A DNA stretch of 64,000 nucleotides from Brasilonema angustatum HA4187-MV1 (GTDB lineage Bacteria > Cyanobacteriota > Cyanobacteriia > Cyanobacteriales > Nostocaceae): assembly GCA_019359695.1 (NCBI GenBank), contig JAHHGV010000036.1, positions 17,473 through 81,472 on the forward strand. The letters are read 5' to 3'. This document shows, piece after piece, positions 1 through 8,998 of the stretch (within the stretch, counting starts at the first letter, position 1; each line of letters starts with the position of its first letter). The notes beneath the pieces were generated by a model. The model was not told the origin of the DNA, made no database searches, and worked only from the letters and a program-made list of their open reading frames with translations. Made by a program: the position numbers and the translations under genes.

Positions 1-1034
1 TCTTTTGACAAAGAAGGTTCCAGATTAACAACTTCTAACTCACTAGGAATTTCATTAAGACGACGGTCTTTGTCCAATTCTACTGGAATCAAACTTTGCC
101 ATTCCAGAGGTGGTACGCGGAAAACTTCGTGATAGATCTGATTCAACCGTTTACTGGCGGCGCGACGAAACCAACCAAGACGTTTACTCAAACAAATTTC
201 TATCTGTCGGATAGCTTCCAATAACTCAGTACTGTCAACACCTCGAAAAAGTTGCTCCCCCAAATTCTGGTGAACAGAATCAGGAATTGAAACAAAATCT
301 TTACTCAGTTCAGTTAAAAACTTTTGCCATTCCTGTTCCCAAGCATGACGACTGATACCTGGGACATTATCCACAGGACGCTGATTTAACCATAGTGCCA
401 TACGTTCCCGTAGCCGCACCTCTTGCTCGCTAGGTAAACTATCTGGAGTGACAATGACTTTGGGATCGTAGAGCGTAACTGTAGAATTAGAAGTGCCGAA
501 ATCAATCGCAAACCAGCCTGGATAAGTAATTTCTGGCTTTTTGCTTTCTTGAGATGATTCGGGTTTGTCAAAAGGTTCTGGTAGTGGCAATGGTAGCGTA
601 TCTCTCACTGACATTTGTATTACGGTATCTTCAATACCTGCATAAGTCCATATATTGCACTCAGCCGTAGAGTTTTTGCTTGTAGATAAATTAGGATTAC
701 CTATTTCATCCGAATCAAAATACTCAACAATGACTTGCAAAGTGCAGTTCACACCTGCTGGTAGTGGTTCATTCCACCTACACTCAGTTTGCTTTAATCG
801 CTGTGGTGTCGAAAGTCTCAGGAATCTACTAGCGCTAAAGTTAACACTTTTATAAGCAGATTGTATTTGTGCTGCTAACTTTTCTGGCGTTCCGCTGACA
901 ACAATATCAATTTTGGAGATATGAGGTAAATTAAAACTCTCAGTAGGTTTTATTTCAATAACTGGCAGAAGTAATAACTCATCATCTTTTGTACGCAGTT
1001 GGTAGCGGTTTAAAAGCTCAATTTTAACACCCAT
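1..1034 (-). CDS. Hsp70/actin-fold ATPase with novel N-terminal domain (C-terminal part beyond window)
   Basis: A continuous minus-strand reading frame runs from an ATG at 1034 (AGGA about 10 nt upstream) off the left edge, so about 344 residues are visible. Residues 1-160 form an unrecognised domain starting MGVKIELLNRYQ. At about residue 175 comes GWFAIDFGTSNSTVTLYDP, the phosphate-1 loop (DFGTSNS) of Hsp70-type ATPases. The rest of the nucleotide-binding domain is interrupted by a long helical, charged insert, and the C-terminal half is not in the window. The upstream neighbour on the same strand is a dynamin-like GTPase 475 nt away, so the two probably act together. Family knowledge: Hsp70-like ATPases couple ATP hydrolysis to holding or remodelling client proteins. 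A role in membrane remodelling or defence is inference only. The frame and fold motif are clear; the function is open. Confidence 0.8.
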   Translation of the reverse strand, partial: MGVKIELLNRYQLRTKDDELLLLPVIEIKPTESFNLPHISKIDIVVSGTPEKLAAQIQSAYKSVNFSASRFLRLSTPQRLKQTECRWNEPLPAGVNCTLQVIVEYFDSDEIGNPNLSTSKNSTAECNIWTYAGIEDTVIQMSVRDTLPLPLPEPFDKPESSQESKKPEITYPGWFAIDFGTSNSTVTLYDPKVIVTPDSLPSEQEVRLRERMALWLNQRPVDNVPGISRHAWEQEWQKFLTELSKDFVSIPDSVHQNLGEQLFRGVDSTELLEAIRQIEICLSKRLGWFRRAASKRLNQIYHEVFRVPPLEWQSLIPVELDKDRRLNEIPSELEVVNLEPSLSK

Positions 1035-1174
1035 CTCATGTATTTCCTGAAATTTCAATATAGTTAGTCGTTAGCAATTAAACCTCTAGCAATCTTGAAA
1101 GACATGTAATCATAAATATCCATTTTCATATTTATTGCTAGAAGTTTATTCAATGATTACTCCCTTCCCGCCCA

Positions 1175-1328
1175 AAGAATACCTAATTTAACGTAGACGC
1201 GGAGCGGCTTCCCGCAGGGTACCGCAAAGACACGTTCGCGAAGCGTGCGCCTTAGCGCATAGGACACGTTAGCGTAGCGTGCGCCCTTGGCGCATAGGAA
1301 GAAGAAAATAAGATAGGTAATCTTACAC
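1175..1328. repeat. Composite palindromic repeat between the dynamin and Hsp70-like genes
   Basis: This fills most of the 475-nt gap. It begins AAGAATACCTAATTTAACG and ends AGATAGGTAATCTTACAC. In between are GC-rich modules such as TTCGCGAAGCGTGCGCC and TTAGCGTAGCGTGCGCCC that recur across the window. A second composite copy with the same ends lies at 18858-18985. No gene is visible here. Confidence 0.7.
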
Positions 1329-1509
1329 CGGTAAAGGAGTAGTACAGCTTCTTCCTCTTTTCTTTCTTTGCGCTCTTTGCGACGCCAGTCGCCTCAAGTC
1401 GGGGGATCCGCCCACGGCGCTGGCTCCTCTTTGCGGTTCGTTTTTGTCTTTATTGTTCACGACCTATTCGGAATTAGTGTAGTATTGCTGTTAACAACTA
1501 ACCAATTAA

Positions 1510-4080
1510 CTAATGACTCATCTCCTGTGGATAAGAAATTGTCGGAATTTGAGAAAGAGTTTCTAACCACGGTGGAATAGGAGTCGAGGTTTCCTCTTGT
1601 GCAGATGCTATGTGTCTGAGTAAAGGTTCATTTTTCGACTTTAAAAGTTCTTGCAGATTATCTACAATTTCTTTCAAAGCTCTCGAAAAAGAAGATTTCA
1701 CCTGCTTAGTTAACTGACTCACATACTGCACAAGATGCAACCCTGCACTAGCAGTTATTTCATCTCGCAGTCGCAAAACGGCAATTTGGTGATTGAATGG
1801 TCTAGGGGGAACACGAAACTGTTTATCCGGACTCCAATCAAAGATTTGACCATTCTGATGCTTGTCGTCCTTGCGTGCTAAAGGGAATAAAATGTCAGCA
1901 TTGATAGGAGTAGCACTACTAGCCAGTCCACTGTGTTGAATGATCAGATTTTGCCATTTCTTAGCAGGATCAACAGCACGCAAGAGATTTCTGAAAAAGC
2001 GGACTTGACTTTTCCCAAATTTTTGTTCAATTTGTTTTTCTTTTTCTGGTAGCAAAATTGAACTGAGTTTTTCGCGTTCTAGTTGTACATCAGTAGATAA
2101 TTTATTGAATAAGTCCGTTACAGCTTCTGTCGTTTGCTCATGGGCAAAACCTTGCATCTCTTTAATAGTGTTGACAAATGCCGCATAAAAATCATCGCTT
2201 TTTGTCGGAATCGAATCATCAACTTCATCCTCTCCAAAAATGCTTTCACTTTTGCTTAGAGATATTGTTCCATTTTGGGTTCTATCAAAAAGCAAAGTCC
2301 ATTCGCTCCAATCAAAGAAGATTTTATTCGTTAATTCATTTTTAACAACTTCGCTCACCGCTATAGTATGACGGTTTTTTAGAATAGGCTGCTTCTCTAA
2401 ATCTTCTTGAAATCGTCTGTAGGTTGTGACAACATTTTCAATTGCTTCCCGCAGGGTGAAAAAAGTAGAACTTTCCTCAACTGGTATGTAAGCGGGGATT
2501 TCTTCAAGCAAATTGTTGAGATTATTCTGCTCTTTGCGCAAAGCCTCAGCAGCTCTTTGAGTGTCTTCTACAAGCTGCTTCATACCATGAAGGGCAACAT
2601 GTTCTTTCAGTAATGAACGTAATCTTCCAATACCACCATCTTCAGCATAGTCACTCAATTGTTTGTGTAATATACTAGAAGAAGGTAGCATTTCACTTAA
2701 TTTCTGCCATTTCTGCCGCAGTTCAGTTTCCTCTGGTTTGTTGGGTTTGTCCAGTTCACTTAAGAATTCTTTTGAGCAAACTTGTACAAGAGAAGAAAGT
2801 TCTGCGAGTTTCGTTAATCCATAAAGTTGCGACAACAAAACAATATTCTTTTTTTCTGTCGTCAAATTGTTTGCGCTGGCGATCGCCAATTTCAGAATAC
2901 CGAGTTCATCAAGAACAGCTTCTTCTGAAAGCAGCATCTCATATAAAAGATCATCAATAATCCGTTCATCACTACTTGTAAGGGGTAGTTGATTAAAGCG
3001 CCCTACACCTACAATAATACGGTCTCTCAGGTCTTGTCCCTTATCCCGTTCTAGCATACTGCGGATTTTCGCTGCGGTTGCACCACCAGGATATCTACCG
3101 TTGAGCAGCAACAGAATAGTTTGTACATCTGTGAGTTCTCGTAAAGATAAAAAAGCATCCCGCACACCAGAGTCAGCAGATCCCAAGCCTGGAAAATCTA
3201 AAAGAATAAATTCATTAGTCCCTTGTAAAGAAGACAAATCCCAAATTTCTTTTGATATTTCAACTGTGACATCTACACGACGAATCAGCGAGAAGCTATT
3301 TTGCAAATCTTGAGCTGACGGCTGTGCTAAATTCTCCCAGCGTTTGGGAGTAGAGGGCAAATGGTCAAAGCTAAGTTCTAAAATATTTATCGGCGCTTGT
3401 GCAAGCCTTAGTCCTTTGTGAGCAGTCGTGTTGTCAATTTGGTAACTTTTACCACAGATATCTTCTTTATAAGCGCTGTAGGTACGGACAAAAGCAACCA
3501 GTTCCTTAAGCAGAGAGCGTAGTTCCAAACTTTGCAGCTTCCACGCTTGCTCGCACCATCTCAAAATACCATTAATGTCAACTTCTCGCGTGGGGTGTAA
3601 ACTTTTTAAAGCATCAAGCTGTGCTGAAGGAAATTCTGTAGCTTTTGCTCGTTGCTGCGCTTCCTCTAACATAAAGCGCAGACACTCTTTTACTCCTTCA
3701 TTAGAAAGATATTCAACTGTAAACTTGCCAAGTTTCGTTGTTTGAAAGTCGCTTTGTTGAACAAGGTGGATAGCAGTCACATTTCCTGTCGTGGGGGTTT
3801 CACTGACTGGTAAAGCATCTGCGTAGCCAATCAAACTGCCTAAAAGTAAAGTTTTTCCACTACTGAATTCCCCCATGATACCGATTTTGACTGGCGAGGA
3901 TGCAAGTTGCACCGTTCTTTGAGCAGACTGCTGAAGGCGCTGGATACTTTCATGAAGACTGCTAGGAACCCAACTTTCTTGAGGAGGTGGGTTTTGTGAA
4001 ACCAACTCAAGGTTCTGGATTACAGATTCCCCATACTCTTTATAGCGGCGCAATTTCTCTACTGCTATATCGCTGTTCAT
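1510..4080 (-). CDS. Dynamin-like large GTPase
   Basis: A protein of about 856 residues. The ATG at 4080 has AGGA 9 nt upstream; a longer reading from a TTG eight codons earlier is possible but less likely. The G1 P-loop GEFSSGKT lies near residue 75, the G2 threonine in ETPTTGNVT follows, and the G3 motif DFPGLG is near residue 300. A G4-like stretch (VGVGRFNQLP) follows, and the C-terminal 400 residues are helical and charged, as in bacterial dynamin-like proteins. Dynamins bind membranes and use GTP hydrolysis to fuse, tubulate or repair them. No clear transmembrane pair is visible, so membrane contact would be peripheral. It precedes the Hsp70-like ATPase on the same strand. The stop lies inside a CTAATGA-type short repeat. 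The GTPase assignment is firm; the cellular role is unknown. Confidence 0.85.
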   Translation of the reverse strand: MNSDIAVEKLRRYKEYGESVIQNLELVSQNPPPQESWVPSSLHESIQRLQQSAQRTVQLASSPVKIGIMGEFSSGKTLLLGSLIGYADALPVSETPTTGNVTAIHLVQQSDFQTTKLGKFTVEYLSNEGVKECLRFMLEEAQQRAKATEFPSAQLDALKSLHPTREVDINGILRWCEQAWKLQSLELRSLLKELVAFVRTYSAYKEDICGKSYQIDNTTAHKGLRLAQAPINILELSFDHLPSTPKRWENLAQPSAQDLQNSFSLIRRVDVTVEISKEIWDLSSLQGTNEFILLDFPGLGSADSGVRDAFLSLRELTDVQTILLLLNGRYPGGATAAKIRSMLERDKGQDLRDRIIVGVGRFNQLPLTSSDERIIDDLLYEMLLSEEAVLDELGILKLAIASANNLTTEKKNIVLLSQLYGLTKLAELSSLVQVCSKEFLSELDKPNKPEETELRQKWQKLSEMLPSSSILHKQLSDYAEDGGIGRLRSLLKEHVALHGMKQLVEDTQRAAEALRKEQNNLNNLLEEIPAYIPVEESSTFFTLREAIENVVTTYRRFQEDLEKQPILKNRHTIAVSEVVKNELTNKIFFDWSEWTLLFDRTQNGTISLSKSESIFGEDEVDDSIPTKSDDFYAAFVNTIKEMQGFAHEQTTEAVTDLFNKLSTDVQLEREKLSSILLPEKEKQIEQKFGKSQVRFFRNLLRAVDPAKKWQNLIIQHSGLASSATPINADILFPLARKDDKHQNGQIFDWSPDKQFRVPPRPFNHQIAVLRLRDEITASAGLHLVQYVSQLTKQVKSSFSRALKEIVDNLQELLKSKNEPLLRHIASAQEETSTPIPPWLETLSQIPTISYPQEMSH

Positions 4081-4545
4081 ATAATTTCCTGATTCAGAAC
4101 TCAAATAATTTTTCTGTACTTCGGGAACATTAGCTCTAGCTGAATATCCGTAAATACTAGATTTACAGCATCAACCACAGCTGTATCTTATTTTTTACAT
4201 CAAAATTTCCAGTTTACCAATCTCAGCAATTTATTTCTTTATAATGACAGTACTAAAAAGTGATGATTATAATTTATCTTAAATGCGTAGAGTGGCGTTA
4301 ACGAAGTGTCATGCACCAACGATTACAGCTAATTTGCAAAAATTAATTATGTAGTCAAACAAGATTCTTTGCTAAAATTTAAACAGAAGTAATATTTTTA
4401 CACTTTCTCTTAAAAAAACAACAAGAAACGACTGAAAAAGTTTTGTCATATTGTACTATTTTTTAGACTGGCAATTCATATTGTGTATCATAAAGAACAT
4501 AATATTGAGACATTGATTTGCTTTTTATCAGATTTTGAATACAAC

Positions 4546-4647
4546 TATAGCAGTCGCCAAAGCCGTTAGGACAAGTCGGCTGTAGACGCCTTCAACAGCT
4601 TACATTGTGAATTGATTGTTGTCCTGAGCTTTCTGTCCGTTGCTATA
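4546..4647. mobile_element. MITE-like element with 29-bp terminal inverted repeats
   Basis: The left end reads TATAGCAGTCGCCAAAGCCG and the right end is its imperfect inverse (19 of 29 positions match by hand), both closing with TTAGGACAA or a variant. There is no coding capacity. The same end sequence recurs at 54578-54746, indicating a non-autonomous dispersed family. It lies in the 1.1-kb AT-rich gap 4081-5173, which otherwise shows no gene. Confidence 0.5.
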
Positions 4648-4893
4648 CTTGCTAGTATAACCACAGATATTTTATTCGCCAATTCTTCTAAAAAATTTAC
4701 TTAAAAACATAGATAAATCCATTGAGGAGTTATAAAATTCTCTGATTGATCTTTCCTTTTCTATATCACGAACACTTTTTCAGAGCGGGAGAACCCTTGT
4801 ACGAAAGTGTCCTCATCCCTCGCTCCTGTCAAGGATTAGTTTAGCTAATAAGACTACCTAGGAGTAGACAAGGTAGCGCTAACACACCCCACA

Positions 4894-4934
4894 AAAAAAT
4901 CTCAGCTTGATCTTTGCTGCAACTGAGATTTTTT
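4894..4934. terminator. Bidirectional terminator-like hairpin
   Basis: A 12-bp perfect stem (AAAAAATCTCAG pairing with CTGAGATTTTTT) closes a 17-nt loop, giving a U-run on either strand. It sits 240 nt past the DUF3134 stop on the minus strand and is the best candidate for its end. Confidence 0.5.
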
Positions 4935-5173
4935 GTTGTGTGAAAAGTGTTCCGAAAAATATTTGTAAAAATTTGATTTTATCGTTGCAGGTACATCTGG
5001 TCTCAATACGGTTCGGTTAGCTTGTTTATCTCAACGGAGATCTCCCCAACCCACCCGCTTGTGCTTTGCTTGTTATTTGTACCCCCTGAACGGCCACCAG
5101 AAATTTTCCCTATTCCGTATAATGAATAGTTAAACGGACATGACCATTTATATCATGTCTGCTTGATTAGTTA

Positions 5174-5413
5174 TTATAGATACAATGCTTCCCCTTCTTC
5201 CTCTTTCTCTTGCTCATAAATTGATGGCTCCATAATGTCGTCCAGTTCTTCTGACAAGTCATCAGCATGGAGTTCATCAGACTCATACGATTTGAATCGA
5301 CCTGTGCTTTCAATCCACTTGTAAAGAGATTCACTTTCTTTTATAAGGAGAATCTGTGCTCGCTGGTTTCGGGGTTCTTCGTGGAGCGAAGGAAAATTGT
5401 AGTGCTTAACCAT
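5174..5413 (-). CDS. DUF3134-type small acidic protein
   Basis: A 79-residue protein with GAGGT upstream of the ATG. The N-terminal half reads PSLHEEPRNQRAQ then WIESTGRF, the pattern I associate with cyanobacterial DUF3134 proteins (P-S-L-x-E-x-P-R-x-Q followed by W-L-E-S-T/S-G-R). The C-terminal half is very acidic (EQEKEEEGEA). There is no membrane segment or signal peptide. Function is unknown in the family as far as I know. It stands alone, facing away from the next gene, with a hairpin terminator 240 nt downstream. Family recall is from memory and not checked. Confidence 0.7.
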   Translation of the reverse strand: MVKHYNFPSLHEEPRNQRAQILLIKESESLYKWIESTGRFKSYESDELHADDLSEELDDIMEPSIYEQEKEEEGEALYL

Positions 5414-5639
5414 CTTTGTTTACCTCATGCACATATACGTGCGATAATCAATTTCTTGTGTACTACATTTAGATGCGTTTGCCCTGGGGTATAACCCTCT
5501 TCAACCGTCTCAACAACGCCTCACTCTGGCATCATTTTCAGTCCCTGGCATTCTTCAAAGCATATATGCGAGGAGGGCGAAAACCAGAGGATCAGTGCTA
5601 GCTAGATATCTTGGACTGAAGCTAAATACCTAGCTATTG

Positions 5640-5968
5640 TTACGCCTGGCTAACAGCAAATCCAATCAGCGCTATCACAGCAAGGAACAGGATAGCTCCT
5701 ATTCCTAAGAATAAATAACGTTGCTGCTGTTTTGTTGAGGGATACTCTGCCAAGGATCGGGCTCAATTGCGTAGTTATTGATGATTCGGTGATCATCTAC
5801 GGTGTAGCCAGTTGCAAGAGGCAGATCAAGCAATTGACTGCCATTATGACGGATATTCGTTTGTACCTCAGCGGGTATGAGTTCACTACCATCACTCTTG
5901 TGATGCGCTACTACTTTCTTTTCTAAGGTGATCGTAGGTGAGCCTATATTTTGTTTTTTTTCTTTCAT
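5640..5968 (-). pseudogene. Small membrane protein interrupted by an apparent 1-nt frameshift
   Basis: The frame from 5968 gives 87 residues (MKEKKQNIGSPTITLEKKV...) and stops at 5705 after DPWQSIPQQNSSNVIYS. In the -1 frame, starting in the same stretch, the sequence reads QQQRYLFLGIGAILFLAVIA and continues to a stop at 5640. This is a convincing single C-terminal transmembrane helix. Adding one A to the AAAA run in CAACAAAACAG would join them into a 109-residue protein (PQQKQQQRYLFLG). The junction does not match a canonical -1 slippery heptamer, so a homopolymer indel (mutation or sequencing error) is the simplest explanation. The family is not recognised. Confidence 0.55.
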
Positions 5969-6153
5969 CTTTAAATTATAACATTTTTTTAATAAAAATT
6001 GACTCCAGCAATTTTTATTTGATATTTTAAAGGGTTATATTTGTATGCAAAACTTTAAATCATCCGCGCAAGTCGTTCTAGGAGAAGCATTTCTAGACTT
6101 TTTGCTCCTAGTGGACAATGGTGCTATCCGGTGAACGCTGGACAAAACTAGAC

Positions 6154-8466
6154 TTATTGCCATTCCCTGTCCTCAAGTTCCTTAGTCGGCAATAATAAGG
6201 TTGCTTCAATTTCCTGCCTAATCGCAGCCGTCACCTCACAATTGCTATTCAGGCAATCGAGCAGTAGCTGATTGGCATCGTAGTAGCGTTGCAGCGCTTG
6301 CTGTTGCTGTTGGCTAAACTGCCAGTGGTGATCAATATTACGATAATTAATGATCGTCGTCTTTAACTGTTCAACCCAGGCTGAAGAGTGTGCCTGCCAC
6401 CAGACCTGAAATTTTTCTTGGTTTTTATTTGGATTCGGCAATTGCTCCCTAAGTTGTTGCAGGGATTTATGGAGTCCAGCATCCAGAACAATGCCTAGAA
6501 TGTTGCCCAGAGCATCTCCACAGGCATGAGCATAGGCAAAATCTTGGCTTCGGTCGATCGCACACTCCAGCAGCAGGTTATCTAACACCACATCCAGAAA
6601 CATCCCCTGGTCGAGGGTGCAGGCTAGGGCAAAGTGAGAAGCTATGTGAGGAGTCCGGGCAAAGGCAAGGTAAAATGCTCGACCCGTCGCAACCAAAGGT
6701 TGCGACGGGGTCGTATGAGCTTTTTGGCTTGCCCACGTCAAAAACTCTTGTAGGTAAGGGTCTTGGGCGACTAGTGCATCAATGTGTTGCTTCATCAACT
6801 GCACCAGCCCGTCTGCACTCCGGAGCATGGCAGCTGTCAACAAGAAGATTTCGCGCCAGTGAGGATCAGTGATGTGACTGACCAATCCTCCCAAAGCTTG
6901 CTCTAATGCTTCTAGATTATGGCTGGCAACTATTTTTCTTGCCGTGAAGTATTCCTGAAACGCTAGATAGGAGAAGGAGAAAATTCCCCGCGCCCGTTCT
7001 GTCAGTAGCCCATGTTGCGCCTCTATCGCCTTCAGCACCGCTTCACTTTCTAGTTGTAGTTCCTCAGGCTCCGTTGGAACATTGCTCAGATTCCCAATAT
7101 ACTCACCAATGTATTGCTCAATGACGCGTTGCTCAAAGAAGTACTGACCCCGCTCAAACGTTGCCGCCGCAATCTGACTCAATAACCTGAGCTTTTGTGG
7201 CAATAAAAACCCTCGGTAAACGTTATCCCGTTCAACGCCTTTAGCTTCATCCCATTTGCCCAAGAGAAGATCTAGCCCTTGCTTATAAAATTCAGTCCGC
7301 TTCGTTGGAAATTTTTCCTGACCATGAAACACCCAGCAGGCAAGATGCAGAAACAGAGGTGTGATGACGAGTTGGCGAAATTGCCAGTTTTCGGGTAAGT
7401 CCAGCTTCTGAATAAACTGAACGGACTGTGCCTGCCCAGCCTGAGTGTTCGTCTTGGTAAACACCACAAACCATTTTCGAGCGAAGGCGATAATTTGTTC
7501 TTGGGTAAACGGGGCAATCTCAACATCGGTAAAGCCTCGGAGCGTGAGCTTTTGAGCCGCCGTTCGACAGGTCGCCACAAACCGATTTTTGTGATACTTG
7601 TCCGAAAATCTGCGAATTTCTTTTAAGACAGCATTGCTCTGTTGATTAAGAACTTCATCTATCCCATCAAGCAACAGCAACACTCTGCCTGCACTAAGTA
7701 AGGTTTCAATCACTGACTCTTGTGAAATTCCAGACGTGAGAAACTCTTGGCGGATGTAGTTCATGAAGCTGAACTCGCCGCTGACTCTAGACTCTTCAGC
7801 AAAATTCTTCAGTGTGATGAAGATAGGAACCTGGTTTGCCGCAAATGCGCCTCGCTGACACTGAATGGCGAGATGTTGCAAAAAGGTAGTTTTGCCTACC
7901 CCCGGTTTGCCCAGCACCCTGAGCTTCGGGTACGTTTCGACTGCCCGCATACCCGGTATTTGTTTCTGCTCAACCTCACCTAAGCCAAAGCGGTCAAATT
8001 TTTCTGGACCAAGGTTTTGCAGATCAGAGATTTCTAACCACTGCTGGCTGGCGATTTCCTCCAAAATATTGACATCAATATATATGTCATCGATGCTAAC
8101 GGGACGGCTGATATCTAACAACTGCAAGATACCACACTGGTCTTGAATTTTGTCTTGGCGTTGCGATCGCACCTGTTGCACCAAGGCATCAATACCCAGT
8201 ACAGGAATCTGGGTGAATTCTCCGGGTTCAGCGAACTCTGCAGGGGGATTGGCAGCAATCTCCCGCCAATTCAGTTCCAACACAGAACAAATTTCCAGAA
8301 AAACATGACGCTCAACCGGACGCCCCGTGAAAAATCGCCAAATCGGTTGTCGAGTCTTTAAGTTGACTTCCCACGCCAAATTTTCCTGAGTCCACCCCTT
8401 GTAGGCAAACGCTCTTTTAGCCTGTTGAATCCCAGTGAGTGATGCTTGGAGCGATCGCCTAACCAT
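6154..8466 (-). CDS. HTH-NACHT STAND NTPase
   Basis: A 770-residue protein. The N-terminus (about 1-80) is a helix-turn-helix-like region (GWTQENLAWEVNLKTRQPIW). The NACHT module follows: Walker A VLGKPGVGKTTF near residue 185, VPIFITLKNFAE, Walker B RVLLLLDGIDEVL near 265, and the sensor-like CRTAAQK. The winged-helix part ends with FSFSYLAFQEYFTARKI near 500. The remaining 260 residues are all-helical with no recognisable repeat. NACHT NTPases are signal-transducing switches; several bacterial ones protect against phage, and others are regulators. The HTH could bind DNA or only mediate assembly. It has no apparent operon partner, and its downstream neighbour lies beyond a 185-nt gap. The ATG start has AGGAG rather far upstream (about 16 nt). 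The NTPase class is firm; defence is inference. Confidence 0.85.
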   Translation of the reverse strand: MVRRSLQASLTGIQQAKRAFAYKGWTQENLAWEVNLKTRQPIWRFFTGRPVERHVFLEICSVLELNWREIAANPPAEFAEPGEFTQIPVLGIDALVQQVRSQRQDKIQDQCGILQLLDISRPVSIDDIYIDVNILEEIASQQWLEISDLQNLGPEKFDRFGLGEVEQKQIPGMRAVETYPKLRVLGKPGVGKTTFLQHLAIQCQRGAFAANQVPIFITLKNFAEESRVSGEFSFMNYIRQEFLTSGISQESVIETLLSAGRVLLLLDGIDEVLNQQSNAVLKEIRRFSDKYHKNRFVATCRTAAQKLTLRGFTDVEIAPFTQEQIIAFARKWFVVFTKTNTQAGQAQSVQFIQKLDLPENWQFRQLVITPLFLHLACWVFHGQEKFPTKRTEFYKQGLDLLLGKWDEAKGVERDNVYRGFLLPQKLRLLSQIAAATFERGQYFFEQRVIEQYIGEYIGNLSNVPTEPEELQLESEAVLKAIEAQHGLLTERARGIFSFSYLAFQEYFTARKIVASHNLEALEQALGGLVSHITDPHWREIFLLTAAMLRSADGLVQLMKQHIDALVAQDPYLQEFLTWASQKAHTTPSQPLVATGRAFYLAFARTPHIASHFALACTLDQGMFLDVVLDNLLLECAIDRSQDFAYAHACGDALGNILGIVLDAGLHKSLQQLREQLPNPNKNQEKFQVWWQAHSSAWVEQLKTTIINYRNIDHHWQFSQQQQQALQRYYDANQLLLDCLNSNCEVTAAIRQEIEATLLLPTKELEDREWQ

Positions 8467-8998
8467 AGGACAAATACCTTGCTCCTAAAATCAATAACCT
8501 AATTTTTTATGAAATCTTATTGATTCTATAGCCTTTTCTGTGGTAGTTAATCTCCTTGAAGTTAGAGTGATACGTTATACAAAGTTTCAGAACTTTACTC
8601 TAATTTTATCGAAATCAAACCAAGCGAAAAGTTATTCACACTGAAAATTCTAGGTGAACTTGTGGAATTAATCCCCTAAAGACCCTATGAATGTTGAGTT
8701 TTGGACTTCAACGTATTTTGGAACAACTCTGAATGACAAATGGTACCTTAGTACCATGACTTATTGTAAAGTTTTGTAAAAAAATCAAACAGAATTAACT
8801 TATTTTATACATCTCAAACCTTTGATAAAACCATTACTCAAGCACCCATCTGCCATGCTGTAGAAGTACAGATTAAGAACATCTCCATGAACACCGACAT
8901 CTTCGCGGCGGTAGTCCCCCGATCTTCGGGTTCACCCACCGCTGCTGCCCTGTCAAAGGTTTGAGCTTCTTTGTTAGTTAACTAAGACTGATTGGACT
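8467..8998. other. Gene-free gap with hairpins
   Basis: No coding region is seen. The gap holds a small palindrome (ATGGTACCTTAGTACCAT, 8740-8757), a TGCCATGCTGTAG motif near 8852 that resembles the core of the leaders at 13538 and 17166, and a GC-rich inverted repeat around 8900-8945 (GCGGT...ACCGC) that could end the PRC-barrel transcript or be a relic IS end. Confidence 0.4.

Noticed and set aside
5705..5968. Programmed -1 frameshift signal in the small membrane gene
   Set aside because: The CAACAAAACAG junction does not fit a canonical slippery heptamer and no downstream pseudoknot is evident; an indel is simpler.
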